Below, in pieces: positions 14,399 through 23,556 of a stretch of DNA of 64,000 bases. Made by a program: the position numbers and the translations under genes. Under the pieces are notes generated by a model. It was not told where the DNA came from, searched no databases, and saw nothing but the letters and a program-made list of their open reading frames with translations. Numbering within the stretch: position 1 is the first letter of the stretch; every line of letters begins with the position of its first letter. Source of the stretch: Blastococcus_B deserti (GTDB lineage: Bacteria > Actinomycetota > Actinomycetes > Mycobacteriales > Geodermatophilaceae); assembly GCF_042682525.1 (NCBI RefSeq), contig NZ_JBHUHP010000009.1:62001-126000 (forward strand), given 5' to 3'.

Positions 14399-16039
14399 AT
14401 GACTCCCGGTTCGAGCAGCCGTCGGCGCGTCGTCGCCACGGCAGGCTTCGCGGCGACGGCCCTGGTGCTGGCCGCGTGCGGCGGCGGCGACGACGGCGGC
14501 GGCGGCGACTCCGGCGGCGGGGGCGGCACGCTCACCATCGGCACGACCGACAAGGTCACGACGCTGGACCCCGCGGGTTCGTACGACAACGGCTCCTTCG
14601 CCGTCATGAACCAGGTGTTCCCGTTCCTGATGAACACCCCGCCGGGCAGCCCCGACGTCGAGCCCGACATCGCCGAGTCGGCCGAGTTCACCGCGCCGAC
14701 CCAGTACACGGTCACCCTCAAGCCGGGCCTGAAGTGGGCCAACGGCAACGACCTCACCTCCTCGGACGTCAAGTTCACGTTCGACCGCCAGGTCGCCATC
14801 GCCGACGAGAACGGGCCGTCGTCGCTGCTCGGCAACCTCGACAGCGTCGAGACCCCCGACGACACCACGGTCGTGTTCAACCTGAAGTCGGAGAACGACC
14901 AGACGTTCCCGCAGATCCTGTCGAGCCCGGCCGGCCCGATCGTCGACGAGGACGTGTTCTCGGCGACCGAGCTCACCCCGGACCAGGAGATCGTCGACGG
15001 CAACGCCTTCCACGGTCAGTACGTCATCACCAACTACGACCTGAACAACCTGGTGTCCTACGAGGCCTACCCGGACTACCAGGGCCTGCTCGGTGAGCCG
15101 AAGACCGCCCAGGTCAACGTCAAGTACTACGCCGACGCCTCGAACCTGAAGCTGGACATCCAGGAAGGCAACATCGACGTCGCGTGGCGCAGCCTGTCGG
15201 CCACGGACATCGAGGACCTGCGCGGCAACGACGAGGTGAACGTCGTCGACGGCCCGGGTGGCGAGATCCGCTACATCGTCTTCAACTTCAACACCCAGCC
15301 GTACGGCGCGGCGACGCCCGAGGCCGACCCGGCCAAGGCGCTCGCCGTCCGCCAGGCGGTCGCGCACCTGATCGACCGCGAGGAGCTGGCCGAGCAGGTG
15401 TACAAGGGCACCTACACCCCGCTGTACTCCTTCGTGCCGGAGGGCCTGACCGGCGCCACCGAGCCGCTCAGGGAGAAGTACGGCGACGGCGAGGGCGGTC
15501 CGGACGCCGAGAAGGCGGCGCAGGTCCTGGAGGCTGCCGGCGTCCAGACCCCGGTCCAGCTGAGCCTGCAGTACTCCAACGACCACTACGGGCCGTCCTC
15601 GGGTGACGAGTACGCGCTGATCAAGGACCAGCTGGAGTCCGACGGCCTGTTCGCGGTCGACCTGCAGACGACCGAGTGGGTGCAGTACTCCGAGCAGCGG
15701 ACCGAGGACGTGTACCCGGCCTACCAGCTCGGCTGGTTCCCGGACTACTCCGACGCAGACAACTACCTCACGCCGTTCTTCCGGGCGGAGAACTTCCTGG
15801 GCAACCACTACGAGAACCCGCAGGTCGACCAGCTGATCGCGCAGCAGGTCGCCACCCCGGACCCCGCCGAGCGCACGGCCCTGATCGAGCAGATCCAGGA
15901 CCTCGTCGCCGACGACCTGTCCACGGTGCCGTACCTGCAGGGCGCCCAGGTCGCCGTCACCGGCGCCGACGTGGAGGGCGCCGAGGACACCCTCGACCCG
16001 TCCTTCAAGTTCCGGTACGGGGCCCTGAGCAAGGGCTGA
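14399..16039 (+). CDS. Peptide ABC transporter, substrate-binding lipoprotein (SBP family 5)
   Basis: The 546-residue protein has an Arg-rich n-region, a hydrophobic stretch and the lipobox LAAC (Cys about 25), then a Gly-rich linker. The mature part is a DppA/OppA-type binding protein: it shows VTLKPGLKWANGNDLTSSDVKFTFDR and later YNLD-like ITNYDLNN segments, and a C-terminal DNYLTPFFRAENF. It would bind oligopeptides or related solutes for the two permeases downstream. The ATG at 14399 follows AGAGG. Longer frames through the N gap are artefacts. Confidence 0.92.
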   Translation: MTPGSSSRRRVVATAGFAATALVLAACGGGDDGGGGDSGGGGGTLTIGTTDKVTTLDPAGSYDNGSFAVMNQVFPFLMNTPPGSPDVEPDIAESAEFTAPTQYTVTLKPGLKWANGNDLTSSDVKFTFDRQVAIADENGPSSLLGNLDSVETPDDTTVVFNLKSENDQTFPQILSSPAGPIVDEDVFSATELTPDQEIVDGNAFHGQYVITNYDLNNLVSYEAYPDYQGLLGEPKTAQVNVKYYADASNLKLDIQEGNIDVAWRSLSATDIEDLRGNDEVNVVDGPGGEIRYIVFNFNTQPYGAATPEADPAKALAVRQAVAHLIDREELAEQVYKGTYTPLYSFVPEGLTGATEPLREKYGDGEGGPDAEKAAQVLEAAGVQTPVQLSLQYSNDHYGPSSGDEYALIKDQLESDGLFAVDLQTTEWVQYSEQRTEDVYPAYQLGWFPDYSDADNYLTPFFRAENFLGNHYENPQVDQLIAQQVATPDPAERTALIEQIQDLVADDLSTVPYLQGAQVAVTGADVEGAEDTLDPSFKFRYGALSKG

Positions 16040-16082
16040 CCCCAGGGTCGACCACGGCTCCGCTGGACGACTGGAGCACACT

Positions 16083-16125
16083 CCGGCCCCGGGTGACCCG
16101 CGCAGTGCGGATCACCCGGGGCCGG
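16083..16125 (+). terminator. Intra-operon hairpin after the binding-protein gene
   Basis: CCGGCCCCGGGTGA (16083-16096) pairs perfectly with 16112-16125. It is 44 nt after the binding-protein stop and 31 nt before the permease gene. Such attenuating hairpins or 3' stabilisers often let the binding protein exceed the permease. Confidence 0.65.
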
Positions 16126-16156
16126 GCACGTGCGGGCACGAGGACGAGCGGGAGAG

Positions 16157-17260
16157 ATGACCACGACGACGACCGAGCTCACCGGCAGCGGTGCGGCTCC
16201 CGGTGCCGCCCCGGCCCGGGTGGCGAAGCGGCGCAACGGGGGCGGGCTGGGCACCTACCTGCTGATCCGGTTCCTGCTGATCATCCCCACCGTGTTCATC
16301 CTGGTGACGACGGTCTTCTTCCTGATGCGCTCGACCGGTGACCCGATCACCGCGGCGCTGGGAGGCCGGCTCACCGGCGAGCAGCTGGCCGAGCGCGTCC
16401 GCGAGGCCGGCTACGACCGACCGCTGCTCGTGCAGTACTTCGAATACCTGGGCAACGTCTTCACCGGCGACTTCGGGACGGCGATCAGCGACAACCGGCC
16501 GATCACCGAGATGCTCACGACCTTCGGCGCGGCCACCCTCGAGCTGGTCTTCTACGCGCTGATCGTGGCCTTCCTGGTCGGCATCCCGCTGGGCCGGCTG
16601 GCGGCCTACCTGCGCGACAGATGGCCCGACGCCGTGCTGCGGGTCTTCGCGATCGTCTGCTACGCCACCCCGGTCTTCTTCTTCGGCATGCTGCTCAAGC
16701 TCGTCTTCGCGGTGAACCTGGGATGGCTGCCGGTTGCCGGTCGGGCATCCACCGGCGCGGACATCCAACTGCAACAGCTGGACGGCTCCACCGGCATCTA
16801 CCTCATCGACGCGATCCGACTGGGGGACGGCGAGGTCATCGCCGACGTCCTCGAGCACGCCGTCCTGCCCGCGATCGCGCTCGGCCTGCTCACCGCCGGG
16901 ATCTTCCTGCGGCTGGTGCGCACCAACGTGATCGGCACGCTGGGCATGGGCTACGTGGAGGCGGCTCGTTCCCGCGGCGTGGCCGAGCGTCGGCTGCTCA
17001 AGAAGCACGCCTACCGGCCCGCGCTCATCCCCATCATCACGGTCATCGGCCTCCAGGTGGCGCTGCTCCTCAGCGGGGCCGTCCTCACCGAGACGACCTT
17101 CGAGTGGAAGGGTCTGGGCTTCCAGCTGACCGAGTACATCGAGGCGCGCGACTTCGTGGCCGTGCAGGGCATCGTCGTGCTGCTCGCCGTCATCGTCGCG
17201 GTCACCAACTTCATCGTCGACGTGATCGCCGCCCTCATCGACCCCCGGGTGAGGTACTGA
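16157..17260 (+). CDS. Peptide ABC transporter permease (DppB type)
   Basis: The 367-residue membrane protein starts with a soluble N-terminus and LIRFLLIIPTVFILVTTVFFL, the first helix typical of DppB/OppB. The conserved LMRSTGDP and the EAA loop YVEAARSRGVAERRLLKKHAYRPALIP (about 283-309) are present, and it ends DPRVRY. The GGGAGAG ribosome-binding site supports the ATG at 16157. It forms a heterodimer with the next permease, and their stop and start codons overlap (TGATG). Confidence 0.92.
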   Translation: MTTTTTELTGSGAAPGAAPARVAKRRNGGGLGTYLLIRFLLIIPTVFILVTTVFFLMRSTGDPITAALGGRLTGEQLAERVREAGYDRPLLVQYFEYLGNVFTGDFGTAISDNRPITEMLTTFGAATLELVFYALIVAFLVGIPLGRLAAYLRDRWPDAVLRVFAIVCYATPVFFFGMLLKLVFAVNLGWLPVAGRASTGADIQLQQLDGSTGIYLIDAIRLGDGEVIADVLEHAVLPAIALGLLTAGIFLRLVRTNVIGTLGMGYVEAARSRGVAERRLLKKHAYRPALIPIITVIGLQVALLLSGAVLTETTFEWKGLGFQLTEYIEARDFVAVQGIVVLLAVIVAVTNFIVDVIAALIDPRVRY

Positions 17261-18345
17261 TGAGCACCGCGACATCCAGCGAGGTCGCTCCCGCTCCCGC
17301 ACCCGCCCCCAGGGCCGATCGCGGGTGGAAGACCCTGCCCCTGGTCCGCCAGGTGCGGCAGAGCGTCGGGCTGCAGCGCGGCATGCTGGTCGCCGGCCTG
17401 GTGCTCAGCGCCCTCTTCCTGCTCGTCGCGATCTTCGCCCCGCTGCTCGCGCCGTACGAGTACAACCAGCTGCGCGACCCGTCCGGGGCGTTCGGCGCGC
17501 AGCAGGAGCCGTCGTCCGCCCACTGGCTGGGCACCACTGTCGGCGGCTACGACGTCCTCTCGCGGGTGATCTGGGGCTCGCGCACCGCGCTGTACGTCAT
17601 CGTCGTCGCCCTCCTGCTGTCCTTCTTCGTCGGCGTCCTGCTCGGTCTGGTGTCGGGCTACTTCGGCGGCTGGCTCGATCGCGTGCTGGTCGTCCTCTGC
17701 GATGCCGTCTACGCCTTCCCCTCACTGCTCCTGGCCATCGTCGTGGCGATCGCGATCAGCGGCGGGGAGTCGAGCCTGTGGGGCGGGATCATGGCTGCGG
17801 CGATCGCGATCACCGTGGTCTTCATCCCGCAGTACTTCCGGGTGGTCCGCGCAGAGACGGTGCGGATCAAGTCGGAGGCGTTCGTCGAGTCGGCGAAAGT
17901 CATCGGTGCCTCGCACCGGCGGATCATGTTCCGCCACGTGCTGCGCAACGCCACCCGCACCCTGCCGCTGATCCTCACGCTGAACGCGTCCGAGGCGGTC
18001 TCCACGCTCGCCGCCCTGGGCTTCCTCGGTTTCGGCATCGAGCCGACCGCTGCCGCCGAGTGGGGCTACGACCTCAAGCGGGCACTGGCCGACGTGTCCA
18101 GTGGCATCTGGTGGACCTCGGTGTTCCCCGGTCTGGCGATCGTCCTCGTCGTGCTCGGGCTCACGCTCGTGGGGGAGAGCCTCAACGACCTCGCCGACCC
18201 GCGGCTGCGCACCCGGCGCCGCGCCGTGGTCACCCCGGCCGACGTCGCCGAGACCACGGTGGTCCCCGGCGGTGCCCTGGGTGCCGGCCCCGGCGGGCTG
18301 GGCGGGCTCCAGGATCGGGACGACGGAAGGCGGTTCGCCCAGTGA
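17260..18345 (+). CDS. Peptide ABC transporter permease (DppC type)
   Basis: The 361-residue protein has the OppC N-terminal domain (GLVLSALFLLVAIFAPLLAPY), the LGTTVGGYDVLSRVIWGSR motif that precedes the permease core, and an EAA loop FVESAKVIGASHRRIMFRHVLRN. The C-terminal tail is longer than usual, rich in Val, Gly and charged residues. The ATG at 17260 overlaps the previous stop, and the gene overlaps the ATPase gene by 4 bp (GTGA). Confidence 0.92.
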   Translation: MSTATSSEVAPAPAPAPRADRGWKTLPLVRQVRQSVGLQRGMLVAGLVLSALFLLVAIFAPLLAPYEYNQLRDPSGAFGAQQEPSSAHWLGTTVGGYDVLSRVIWGSRTALYVIVVALLLSFFVGVLLGLVSGYFGGWLDRVLVVLCDAVYAFPSLLLAIVVAIAISGGESSLWGGIMAAAIAITVVFIPQYFRVVRAETVRIKSEAFVESAKVIGASHRRIMFRHVLRNATRTLPLILTLNASEAVSTLAALGFLGFGIEPTAAAEWGYDLKRALADVSSGIWWTSVFPGLAIVLVVLGLTLVGESLNDLADPRLRTRRRAVVTPADVAETTVVPGGALGAGPGGLGGLQDRDDGRRFAQ

Positions 18346-20045
18346 GCGCAGGGAACCCGGTCGTCGGGATCGAGAACCTCTCGGTCAGCTTCGCCACCGA
18401 CATCGGCACCGTGGACGCCGTCCGCGACGTCAGCCTGGGCGTCGCCGCCGGTGAGGTGCTGGCCATCGTCGGCGAGAGCGGCAGCGGCAAGACCGTCACC
18501 GCCCGCAGCATCCTCGGCCTGCTGCCGGAGACCGCGCTCACCCGCGGAGCGATCCTGCTGAACAGCAAGGACGGCGGCAGCACGCACGACGTCGTGACGC
18601 TGCGCGGCGCCCGGCTGGGCGAGGTGCGCGGCCGGGATGCGGCGATGGTCTTCCAGGAGCCCTCGACCGCCCTGAACCCCGTCTTCCCGGTGGGCTGGCA
18701 GATCGCCGAGGGCCTGCGCGCGCACGGCAAGTACAGCAAGAGGGAGGCGCGGGAGAAGGCGATCGACGTGCTCCGCCGCGTCGGCATCCCCGACCCCGAG
18801 CACCGCGTCGACCACTATCCGCACCAGTTCTCCGGTGGGCAGAAGCAACGCATCGTCATCGCGCAGGCGCTGGTCCTCGACCCCGGCGTGATCATCGCCG
18901 ACGAGCCGACGACGGCCCTCGACGTCACGGTGCAGGCGGAGATCCTGGACCTGCTGCGCCGCTGCCGCGACGAGTTCGGCGCGGCGATCGTGCTGATCAC
19001 CCACAACATGGGCGTGGTCGCCGACCTCGCCGACCGGGTCGCGGTCATGTACCAGGGCCGGATCGTGGAGCAGGCCGACGTCCGGTCGCTGTTCAGCGCA
19101 CCGCAGGAGCCCTACACCCAGCAGCTGCTGGCCGCCGTCCCGCGCCTGGGACGGGGGGTGGCCCGGACCCGCGAGCGGGCCGCCGCCCGGCCCGCCGGCT
19201 GGCAGGAGGCGACGCCGGTCGTCTCCGCGAGGGACCTGCGCATCGTCTACCCCGGCCGGCTGCGGCAGCCGGACTTCGTCGCGGTGGACGGCGTCAGCTT
19301 CGACATCCGCCCCGGCGAGGTGCTCGGCCTGGTGGGCGAGAGCGGCAGCGGCAAGACCACGATCGGCCGTGCCATCGCCGGGCTGACGAAGGTCACCGGC
19401 GGCTCGCTGCAGGTGCTGGGCACGGAGATGAACGGCGTCCGGGAGAAGGCGTTCCGGCCGGTGCGCGAGCGCATCGGCTTCGTCTTCCAGGACCCGGCGT
19501 CGAGCTTCAACCCGCTCCTGACCATCGCCGAGGCGGTGGCCGAGCCGCTGGTGGTGCACAGGCGTGCCCGCGACGCCCGGGCGGCCCGGCCGCGGGTCGA
19601 CGAGCTGCTCGAGCAGGTGCAGCTGCCCAAGGCCTTCGGTGACCGCTACCCGCACGAGCTCTCCGGTGGGCAGCGGCAGCGGGCCAGCCTGGCCCGGTCG
19701 CTGGCGCTCGAACCCGCGCTGCTGATCGCCGACGAGCCGACCTCGGCCCTCGACGTCTCGGTGCAGGCGCGGGTGCTGGAGCTGTTCGACGAGCTGCAGC
19801 GCGAGCACGGGTTCGCGGCGCTGTTCATCAGCCACGACCTGGCGGTGGTGGACCTGCTGGCCGACAGGATCGCGGTGCTCTACAAGGGCAGGCTGGTCGA
19901 GGAGGGCACCGGCGCGGAGGTGCTGGGCGCGCCCCGCCACCCCTACACCCAGCGGCTGCTCGCGTCCCTGCCCGTCCCCCACCCGGACGAGCAGGCCCGC
20001 CGCCGCGCGCTGTGGGAGCAGCTCCGCGCGGCTGACGGCGGCTGA
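18342..20045 (+). CDS. Peptide ABC transporter, fused dual ATP-binding protein (DppD-DppF type)
   Basis: The 567-residue protein contains two complete ABC ATPases in one chain. Domain 1 (about 5-260) has GESGSGKT, FSGGQKQR and IIADEPTTALD, and ends with the OppD-type SAPQEPYTQQLLAAVP. Domain 2 (about 290-555) has GESGSGKT, LSGGQRQR and LIADEPTSALD, and ends with the same PHPYTQRLLASLP-type segment. It energises the two permeases. The GTG start overlaps the previous stop. Fusions of this kind are common in actinobacteria, so only one ATPase gene is needed here. Confidence 0.93.
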   Translation: MSAGNPVVGIENLSVSFATDIGTVDAVRDVSLGVAAGEVLAIVGESGSGKTVTARSILGLLPETALTRGAILLNSKDGGSTHDVVTLRGARLGEVRGRDAAMVFQEPSTALNPVFPVGWQIAEGLRAHGKYSKREAREKAIDVLRRVGIPDPEHRVDHYPHQFSGGQKQRIVIAQALVLDPGVIIADEPTTALDVTVQAEILDLLRRCRDEFGAAIVLITHNMGVVADLADRVAVMYQGRIVEQADVRSLFSAPQEPYTQQLLAAVPRLGRGVARTRERAAARPAGWQEATPVVSARDLRIVYPGRLRQPDFVAVDGVSFDIRPGEVLGLVGESGSGKTTIGRAIAGLTKVTGGSLQVLGTEMNGVREKAFRPVRERIGFVFQDPASSFNPLLTIAEAVAEPLVVHRRARDARAARPRVDELLEQVQLPKAFGDRYPHELSGGQRQRASLARSLALEPALLIADEPTSALDVSVQARVLELFDELQREHGFAALFISHDLAVVDLLADRIAVLYKGRLVEEGTGAEVLGAPRHPYTQRLLASLPVPHPDEQARRRALWEQLRAADGG

Positions 20046-20053
20046 CGGCCCCC

Positions 20054-20113
20054 GGAAGGACCCCGTCCTCCTCATCGCCGCAGGCTCGCGACGGGCCTCT
20101 GGGCGGGGCCACC
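20054..20113. repeat. Family B repeat between convergent genes (copy B2)
   Basis: AAGGACCCCGTCCTCCTCAT followed by CGCAGGCTCG and CGGGCCTCTGGGCGGGGCC matches copies B1 and B3. It separates the convergent peptide-transport operon and the Rieske gene. Confidence 0.75.
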
Positions 20114-20125
20114 TGGACGAGGGCC

Positions 20126-20497
20126 TCACTCCAGGACGACGTCGTCGCCCGCGCGGGTGGCCCGCCGGACCCGCAGCCTGAGGATCCGGCTGTAGGCGGC
20201 CACCAGCTGGGTGTAGCCGGGCGTCGGACCGTGGTAGCCGAGGAACCCCCTCGGCCCCTCGACCATCTCGCCGGTGCGGACGTCGTAGCGGCTCTGGTGC
20301 CAGGGGCAGACCAGGCAGCCCTCGGCGTCGATGCTGCCCTCGGCCAGGTCGGCGAGCTGGTGCCGGCACCGGCGGGACACGGCGAAGTACCGGTCCTCGC
20401 CGTCGTTCGAGCCGCGATTGCCGACCGCCCAGTCGCCGACGCGGCGGACCGTCCCGGGCGGCAGTTCGGCGGCGGGCAGTCGGTCGGGCTCGGCCAC
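20126..20497 (-). CDS. Rieske [2Fe-2S] domain protein
   Basis: The 123-residue protein carries the two Rieske cluster motifs, C-x-H in RRCRHQLADL (about 47-55) and C-x2-H in LVCPWHQSRYD (about 67-77), which bind a [2Fe-2S] centre. It has no other domain, so it may be a stand-alone ferredoxin or a small redox subunit; no partner oxygenase is adjacent. The GTG at 20497 has GAGGAG at a good distance. It is divergent from the TPM gene. Confidence 0.85.
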   Translation of the reverse strand: MAEPDRLPAAELPPGTVRRVGDWAVGNRGSNDGEDRYFAVSRRCRHQLADLAEGSIDAEGCLVCPWHQSRYDVRTGEMVEGPRGFLGYHGPTPGYTQLVAAYSRILRLRVRRATRAGDDVVLE

Positions 20498-20611
20498 GGG
20501 CGGCTCCTCACGGATGGGCGGCGCGTCGGGCCCTACCCCGGACGACGCGACCGGACGCCTCGCGCGTCGGTAGGGTCGAACGTCCGATCCGCGAAGCGTC
20601 CAGGAGGTGCC

Positions 20612-22657
20612 GTGCGCCGGCCGTCCGTCGTCGTGGGTGCCGCTGCCCTCCTCCTGCTCGGCGGCGGGCCGGCTCTCGCCGAGGAACCGTTCCGCATCGA
20701 CGAGCAGGTGGTCGACGAGGCGGGGGTGCTCGGCGACGAGGCGCAGGTCGAGGCGGCGCTCGACGAGCTGCAGGCCGAGGACGGCATCCAGCTCTTCGTC
20801 GTCTTCGTCGACAGCTTCGACGGTGCGGATGCCGGGGACTGGATGGCCGCGACGGCGGACCTGTCCGGGCTGGGCGGCAACGACGCGCTGCTGGCCGTCG
20901 CCGTCCAGGACGACAACTACGCGTTCGCCCTGCCCCGGAGCTCCGACGTCTCGCTCGACGACGCGAACCAGCTGGCCGGTGAGGTGGTCGAGCCCGAGTT
21001 CGCGGACGGCGACTGGGAGGCCGGCGTCGTGGCGTTCGCCGACATCGTGCGCACCGGGGAGGCACCGGGCTCCGCGGACTCCGACGGCGGTGGTGGCGCG
21101 CTGCTCGTCGTCGGCGCGATCGCGCTGGTCGGTGGCGGCGCGTACCTGGTCTCCCGGTCGCGGCGCCGCAGGCGCGAGGCGCTGCCCCCACCGGTCCAGC
21201 GGCTGGAGCGGCCCGACCCCTACGCGGGCACGACGACCGAGCAGCTGCAGTTCCGCGCCAGCGCCGCGCTGCTCGAGCTCGACGAGGCGATGAAGACCTC
21301 GCAGCTGGACCTCGACTACGCGCGGGCGCAGTACGGCGACGACGCCGTCGCGGGCTTCGACACCGCCCTGGCGACCTCCCGCGACGAGCTGGCCCGCGCG
21401 TTCGCCCTGCGACAGCAGCTCGACGACGGCATGGATGGGCGGGGAACCAGCATGGACGAGCCGACCACCCGCCAGATGCTCGGCGAGATACTGCGGCTCG
21501 TCGAGGCCGCCGACGCGCGCCTGGACGCGCAGGCCGAGGCCTTTCGTCAGCTGCGCGACCTGGAGCACCGGGCGCCCGAGGTCCTCGAGGCGCTCGCGCC
21601 CCGCATCGCCGAGCTGCGGCGGCGCATCCCCCAGGAGGAGCAGCGGTTGACCGAGCTGCGGAGCCGGTTCGCCGACACCGCGATCGCACCGGTCCGGGAC
21701 AACGTGACCGAGGCGCAGGCGCGCCTGGCGGCAGCGGAGCAGGAGGTCAACGAGGCCCTGGACGCGCTGGGCGCCGGCCGGGCGGGCGAGGCGGTGGGCG
21801 ACATCCGGGCCGCCGAGGACGCCGTGGCGCAGACGACGACGCTGCTGGACGCGGTCGGGCGACTGGCCGCCGATCTCGATGCCGCCGGCGGCCGGGTGGC
21901 CGCCGTCCGCGCCGAGACGGAGAAGGACCTCGCCGAGGCGCGCTCCCTCGTCGCTGCGGGGGACCGCAGCGGTCTGCGTCCCCAGATCGCCCGGGCCGAG
22001 GCGGCTCTGACCTCCGCCGGCCAGGTGCTCGCCGGCCCGCGACCCGACCCCCTCGCGGCGCTCCGGCAGCTCGAGGAGGCCGACATCGCGCTGGAGCAGG
22101 CGCTCTCGGTCGCCCGCGACGCCCAGACGCAGGTGCGCCGGGCGGCCGCCGCGCTCGACCAGGCGGTGCTCACCGCGCGGTCGACCATCGACGCCGCCGC
22201 CGACTTCATCAGCACCCGTCGTGGCGCGGTCGGTCCCGAGGCCCGCACCCGGCTGGCCGAGGCGCAGCGGCACCTCGACGTCGCGGTGGACCAGGGACAG
22301 GACGACCCGGTGAACGCGCTGCGTGAGGCGCACCAGGCCACGATGCTCGCCCGGTCCGCGCTGGACCGGGCCCAGGACGACGTCACGACGTGGTCCGGCG
22401 GCTACGGTGGCGGGCCGGGCGGGTTCGGGGGCGGCTACGGCGGTTACGGCGGCGGCTATCCGCGACGGGGCGGCGTCGACCTCGGCAGCCTCGTGCTCGG
22501 CGGGATCCTACTCGGCGGCGGCCGTAGTGGCGGTGGGTTCGGCGGCGGATTCGGGGGAGGCGGCGGCTTCGGCGGGGGAGGCAGCCGCCGTGGCGGTGGC
22601 GGCGGCGGCTTCGGCGGCGGCTTTGGCGGCGGCGGCGTGGGCGGCGGCCGGTTCTGA
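20612..22657 (+). CDS. TPM-domain membrane protein with long coiled coil and Gly-rich tail
   Basis: The 681-residue protein has a signal peptide (cut near ALA-EE, about 24), a TPM domain (about 30-150, containing QLFVVFVDSFDGADAGDWMA and DDNYAFALP), and a transmembrane helix (about 168-185) followed by an Arg cluster. After it come about 400 mainly helical residues rich in Ala, Glu and Arg, likely coiled coil, and a tail of about 70 residues built from GGGFGGG-type repeats. TPM proteins sit in membranes and are linked to stress or photosystem repair; the function here is unknown. AGGAGG precedes the GTG start by 4 nt. A phage-shock-like role is conceivable but not shown. Confidence 0.83.
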   Translation: MRRPSVVVGAAALLLLGGGPALAEEPFRIDEQVVDEAGVLGDEAQVEAALDELQAEDGIQLFVVFVDSFDGADAGDWMAATADLSGLGGNDALLAVAVQDDNYAFALPRSSDVSLDDANQLAGEVVEPEFADGDWEAGVVAFADIVRTGEAPGSADSDGGGGALLVVGAIALVGGGAYLVSRSRRRRREALPPPVQRLERPDPYAGTTTEQLQFRASAALLELDEAMKTSQLDLDYARAQYGDDAVAGFDTALATSRDELARAFALRQQLDDGMDGRGTSMDEPTTRQMLGEILRLVEAADARLDAQAEAFRQLRDLEHRAPEVLEALAPRIAELRRRIPQEEQRLTELRSRFADTAIAPVRDNVTEAQARLAAAEQEVNEALDALGAGRAGEAVGDIRAAEDAVAQTTTLLDAVGRLAADLDAAGGRVAAVRAETEKDLAEARSLVAAGDRSGLRPQIARAEAALTSAGQVLAGPRPDPLAALRQLEEADIALEQALSVARDAQTQVRRAAAALDQAVLTARSTIDAAADFISTRRGAVGPEARTRLAEAQRHLDVAVDQGQDDPVNALREAHQATMLARSALDRAQDDVTTWSGGYGGGPGGFGGGYGGYGGGYPRRGGVDLGSLVLGGILLGGGRSGGGFGGGFGGGGGFGGGGSRRGGGGGGFGGGFGGGGVGGGRF

Positions 22658-22735
22658 GACCACGGGCGCGGGAGCGTCTGGGAACTGTCGGACCCCGGTG
22701 GGACCGTGACGCTCCCCACACGACGAGGAGGAGCG

Positions 22736-23494
22736 ATGCCCACACGTGACACCCCCTGGCCCGCCGGCACACCCTGCTGGGTCGACTACGGAGCAGCCGA
22801 TCTGGATGCCGCCAAGGCCTTCTACGCCGACCTGCTCGGCTGGGAGTACACCGGGGGCGAGCCGGAATTCGGCGGCTACCTGAACGCGGTCAAGGACGGT
22901 CGGCAGGTGGCCGGCCTGGGTCCGCAGATGGATGCGAACGACCCGCCGCGCTGGACGACCTACTTCGCCACGGACGACGCGGAGGCGACCGCGACGCGCA
23001 TCCGCGAGGCCGGTGGCACCGTTCTGGTCGAGCCGATGGAGGTCGGGCCGATGGGCACGATGGTCGTCGCGCTCGACCCTCAGGGAAATCCGTTCGGCCT
23101 GTGGCAGGCGGGCACCCACACCGGCGTGCAGCGGTACAACGAGCCGGGCTCGCTGGTGTGGAACGATGCCGCGGTCGACGACCCCGCCGCGGCACGGGAG
23201 TTCTACGCCGCGGTGTTCGGTTTTCGCTACGACGAGGTCGACGGCGCCGAGGGGTACACCACGTTCAGCACGGGCGACCGGCCGCTCGGGGGCCTCGGCG
23301 GCCACCAGCCGGGCTCCCCGAAGGGGTGGGCGGCCTGCTTCGCGGTCGCCTCGACCGACGAGGCCGTCGCCACGGTGGAGTCCGCCGGTGGAAAGGTGAC
23401 CATGGCGCCGATGGACACCGAGTACGGCCGGTTCGCCGTGGTCGAGGACCCGTGGGGTGCGCCCTTCTCGGTGATGCAGGTCGCGCAGGAGTAG
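22736..23494 (+). CDS. VOC family protein (two glyoxalase-like domains)
   Basis: The 252-residue protein is built of two VOC domains of about 120 residues each. The first begins PCWVDYGAADLDAAKAFYADLLGW, the second LVWNDAAVDDPAAAREFYAAVFGF; each ends with the DPxGxPF-type strand. VOC proteins bind a metal and act as lyases, isomerases, dioxygenases or resistance proteins. The duplicated form resembles the 27-kDa antigen/CFP-30B-like proteins of actinobacteria. Substrate unknown. GAGGAGG precedes the ATG at 22736. Confidence 0.87.
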   Translation: MPTRDTPWPAGTPCWVDYGAADLDAAKAFYADLLGWEYTGGEPEFGGYLNAVKDGRQVAGLGPQMDANDPPRWTTYFATDDAEATATRIREAGGTVLVEPMEVGPMGTMVVALDPQGNPFGLWQAGTHTGVQRYNEPGSLVWNDAAVDDPAAAREFYAAVFGFRYDEVDGAEGYTTFSTGDRPLGGLGGHQPGSPKGWAACFAVASTDEAVATVESAGGKVTMAPMDTEYGRFAVVEDPWGAPFSVMQVAQE

Positions 23495-23503
23495 TGCGGA
23501 CGG

Positions 23504-23551
23504 GACCCCCTGCAGACCCCCCGCGCGCGTGCGAGCGGGGGGCAGGGGGTC
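23504..23551. terminator. Nested hairpin between convergent VOC and PPOX genes (family B-like, B11)
   Basis: GACCCCCTGC (23504-23513) pairs with GCAGGGGGTC (23542-23551). Inside, CCCCCCGC (23517-23524) pairs with GCGGGGGG (23535-23542). It ends 6 nt from the PPOX stop and starts 9 nt after the VOC stop, so it is a likely bidirectional terminator. Confidence 0.8.
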
Positions 23552-23556
23552 CTTCT

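Noticed and set aside
18342..20045. Two separate ATPase genes with a missed stop
   Set aside because: The frame is continuous through both domains with a natural linker, so it is one fused gene.
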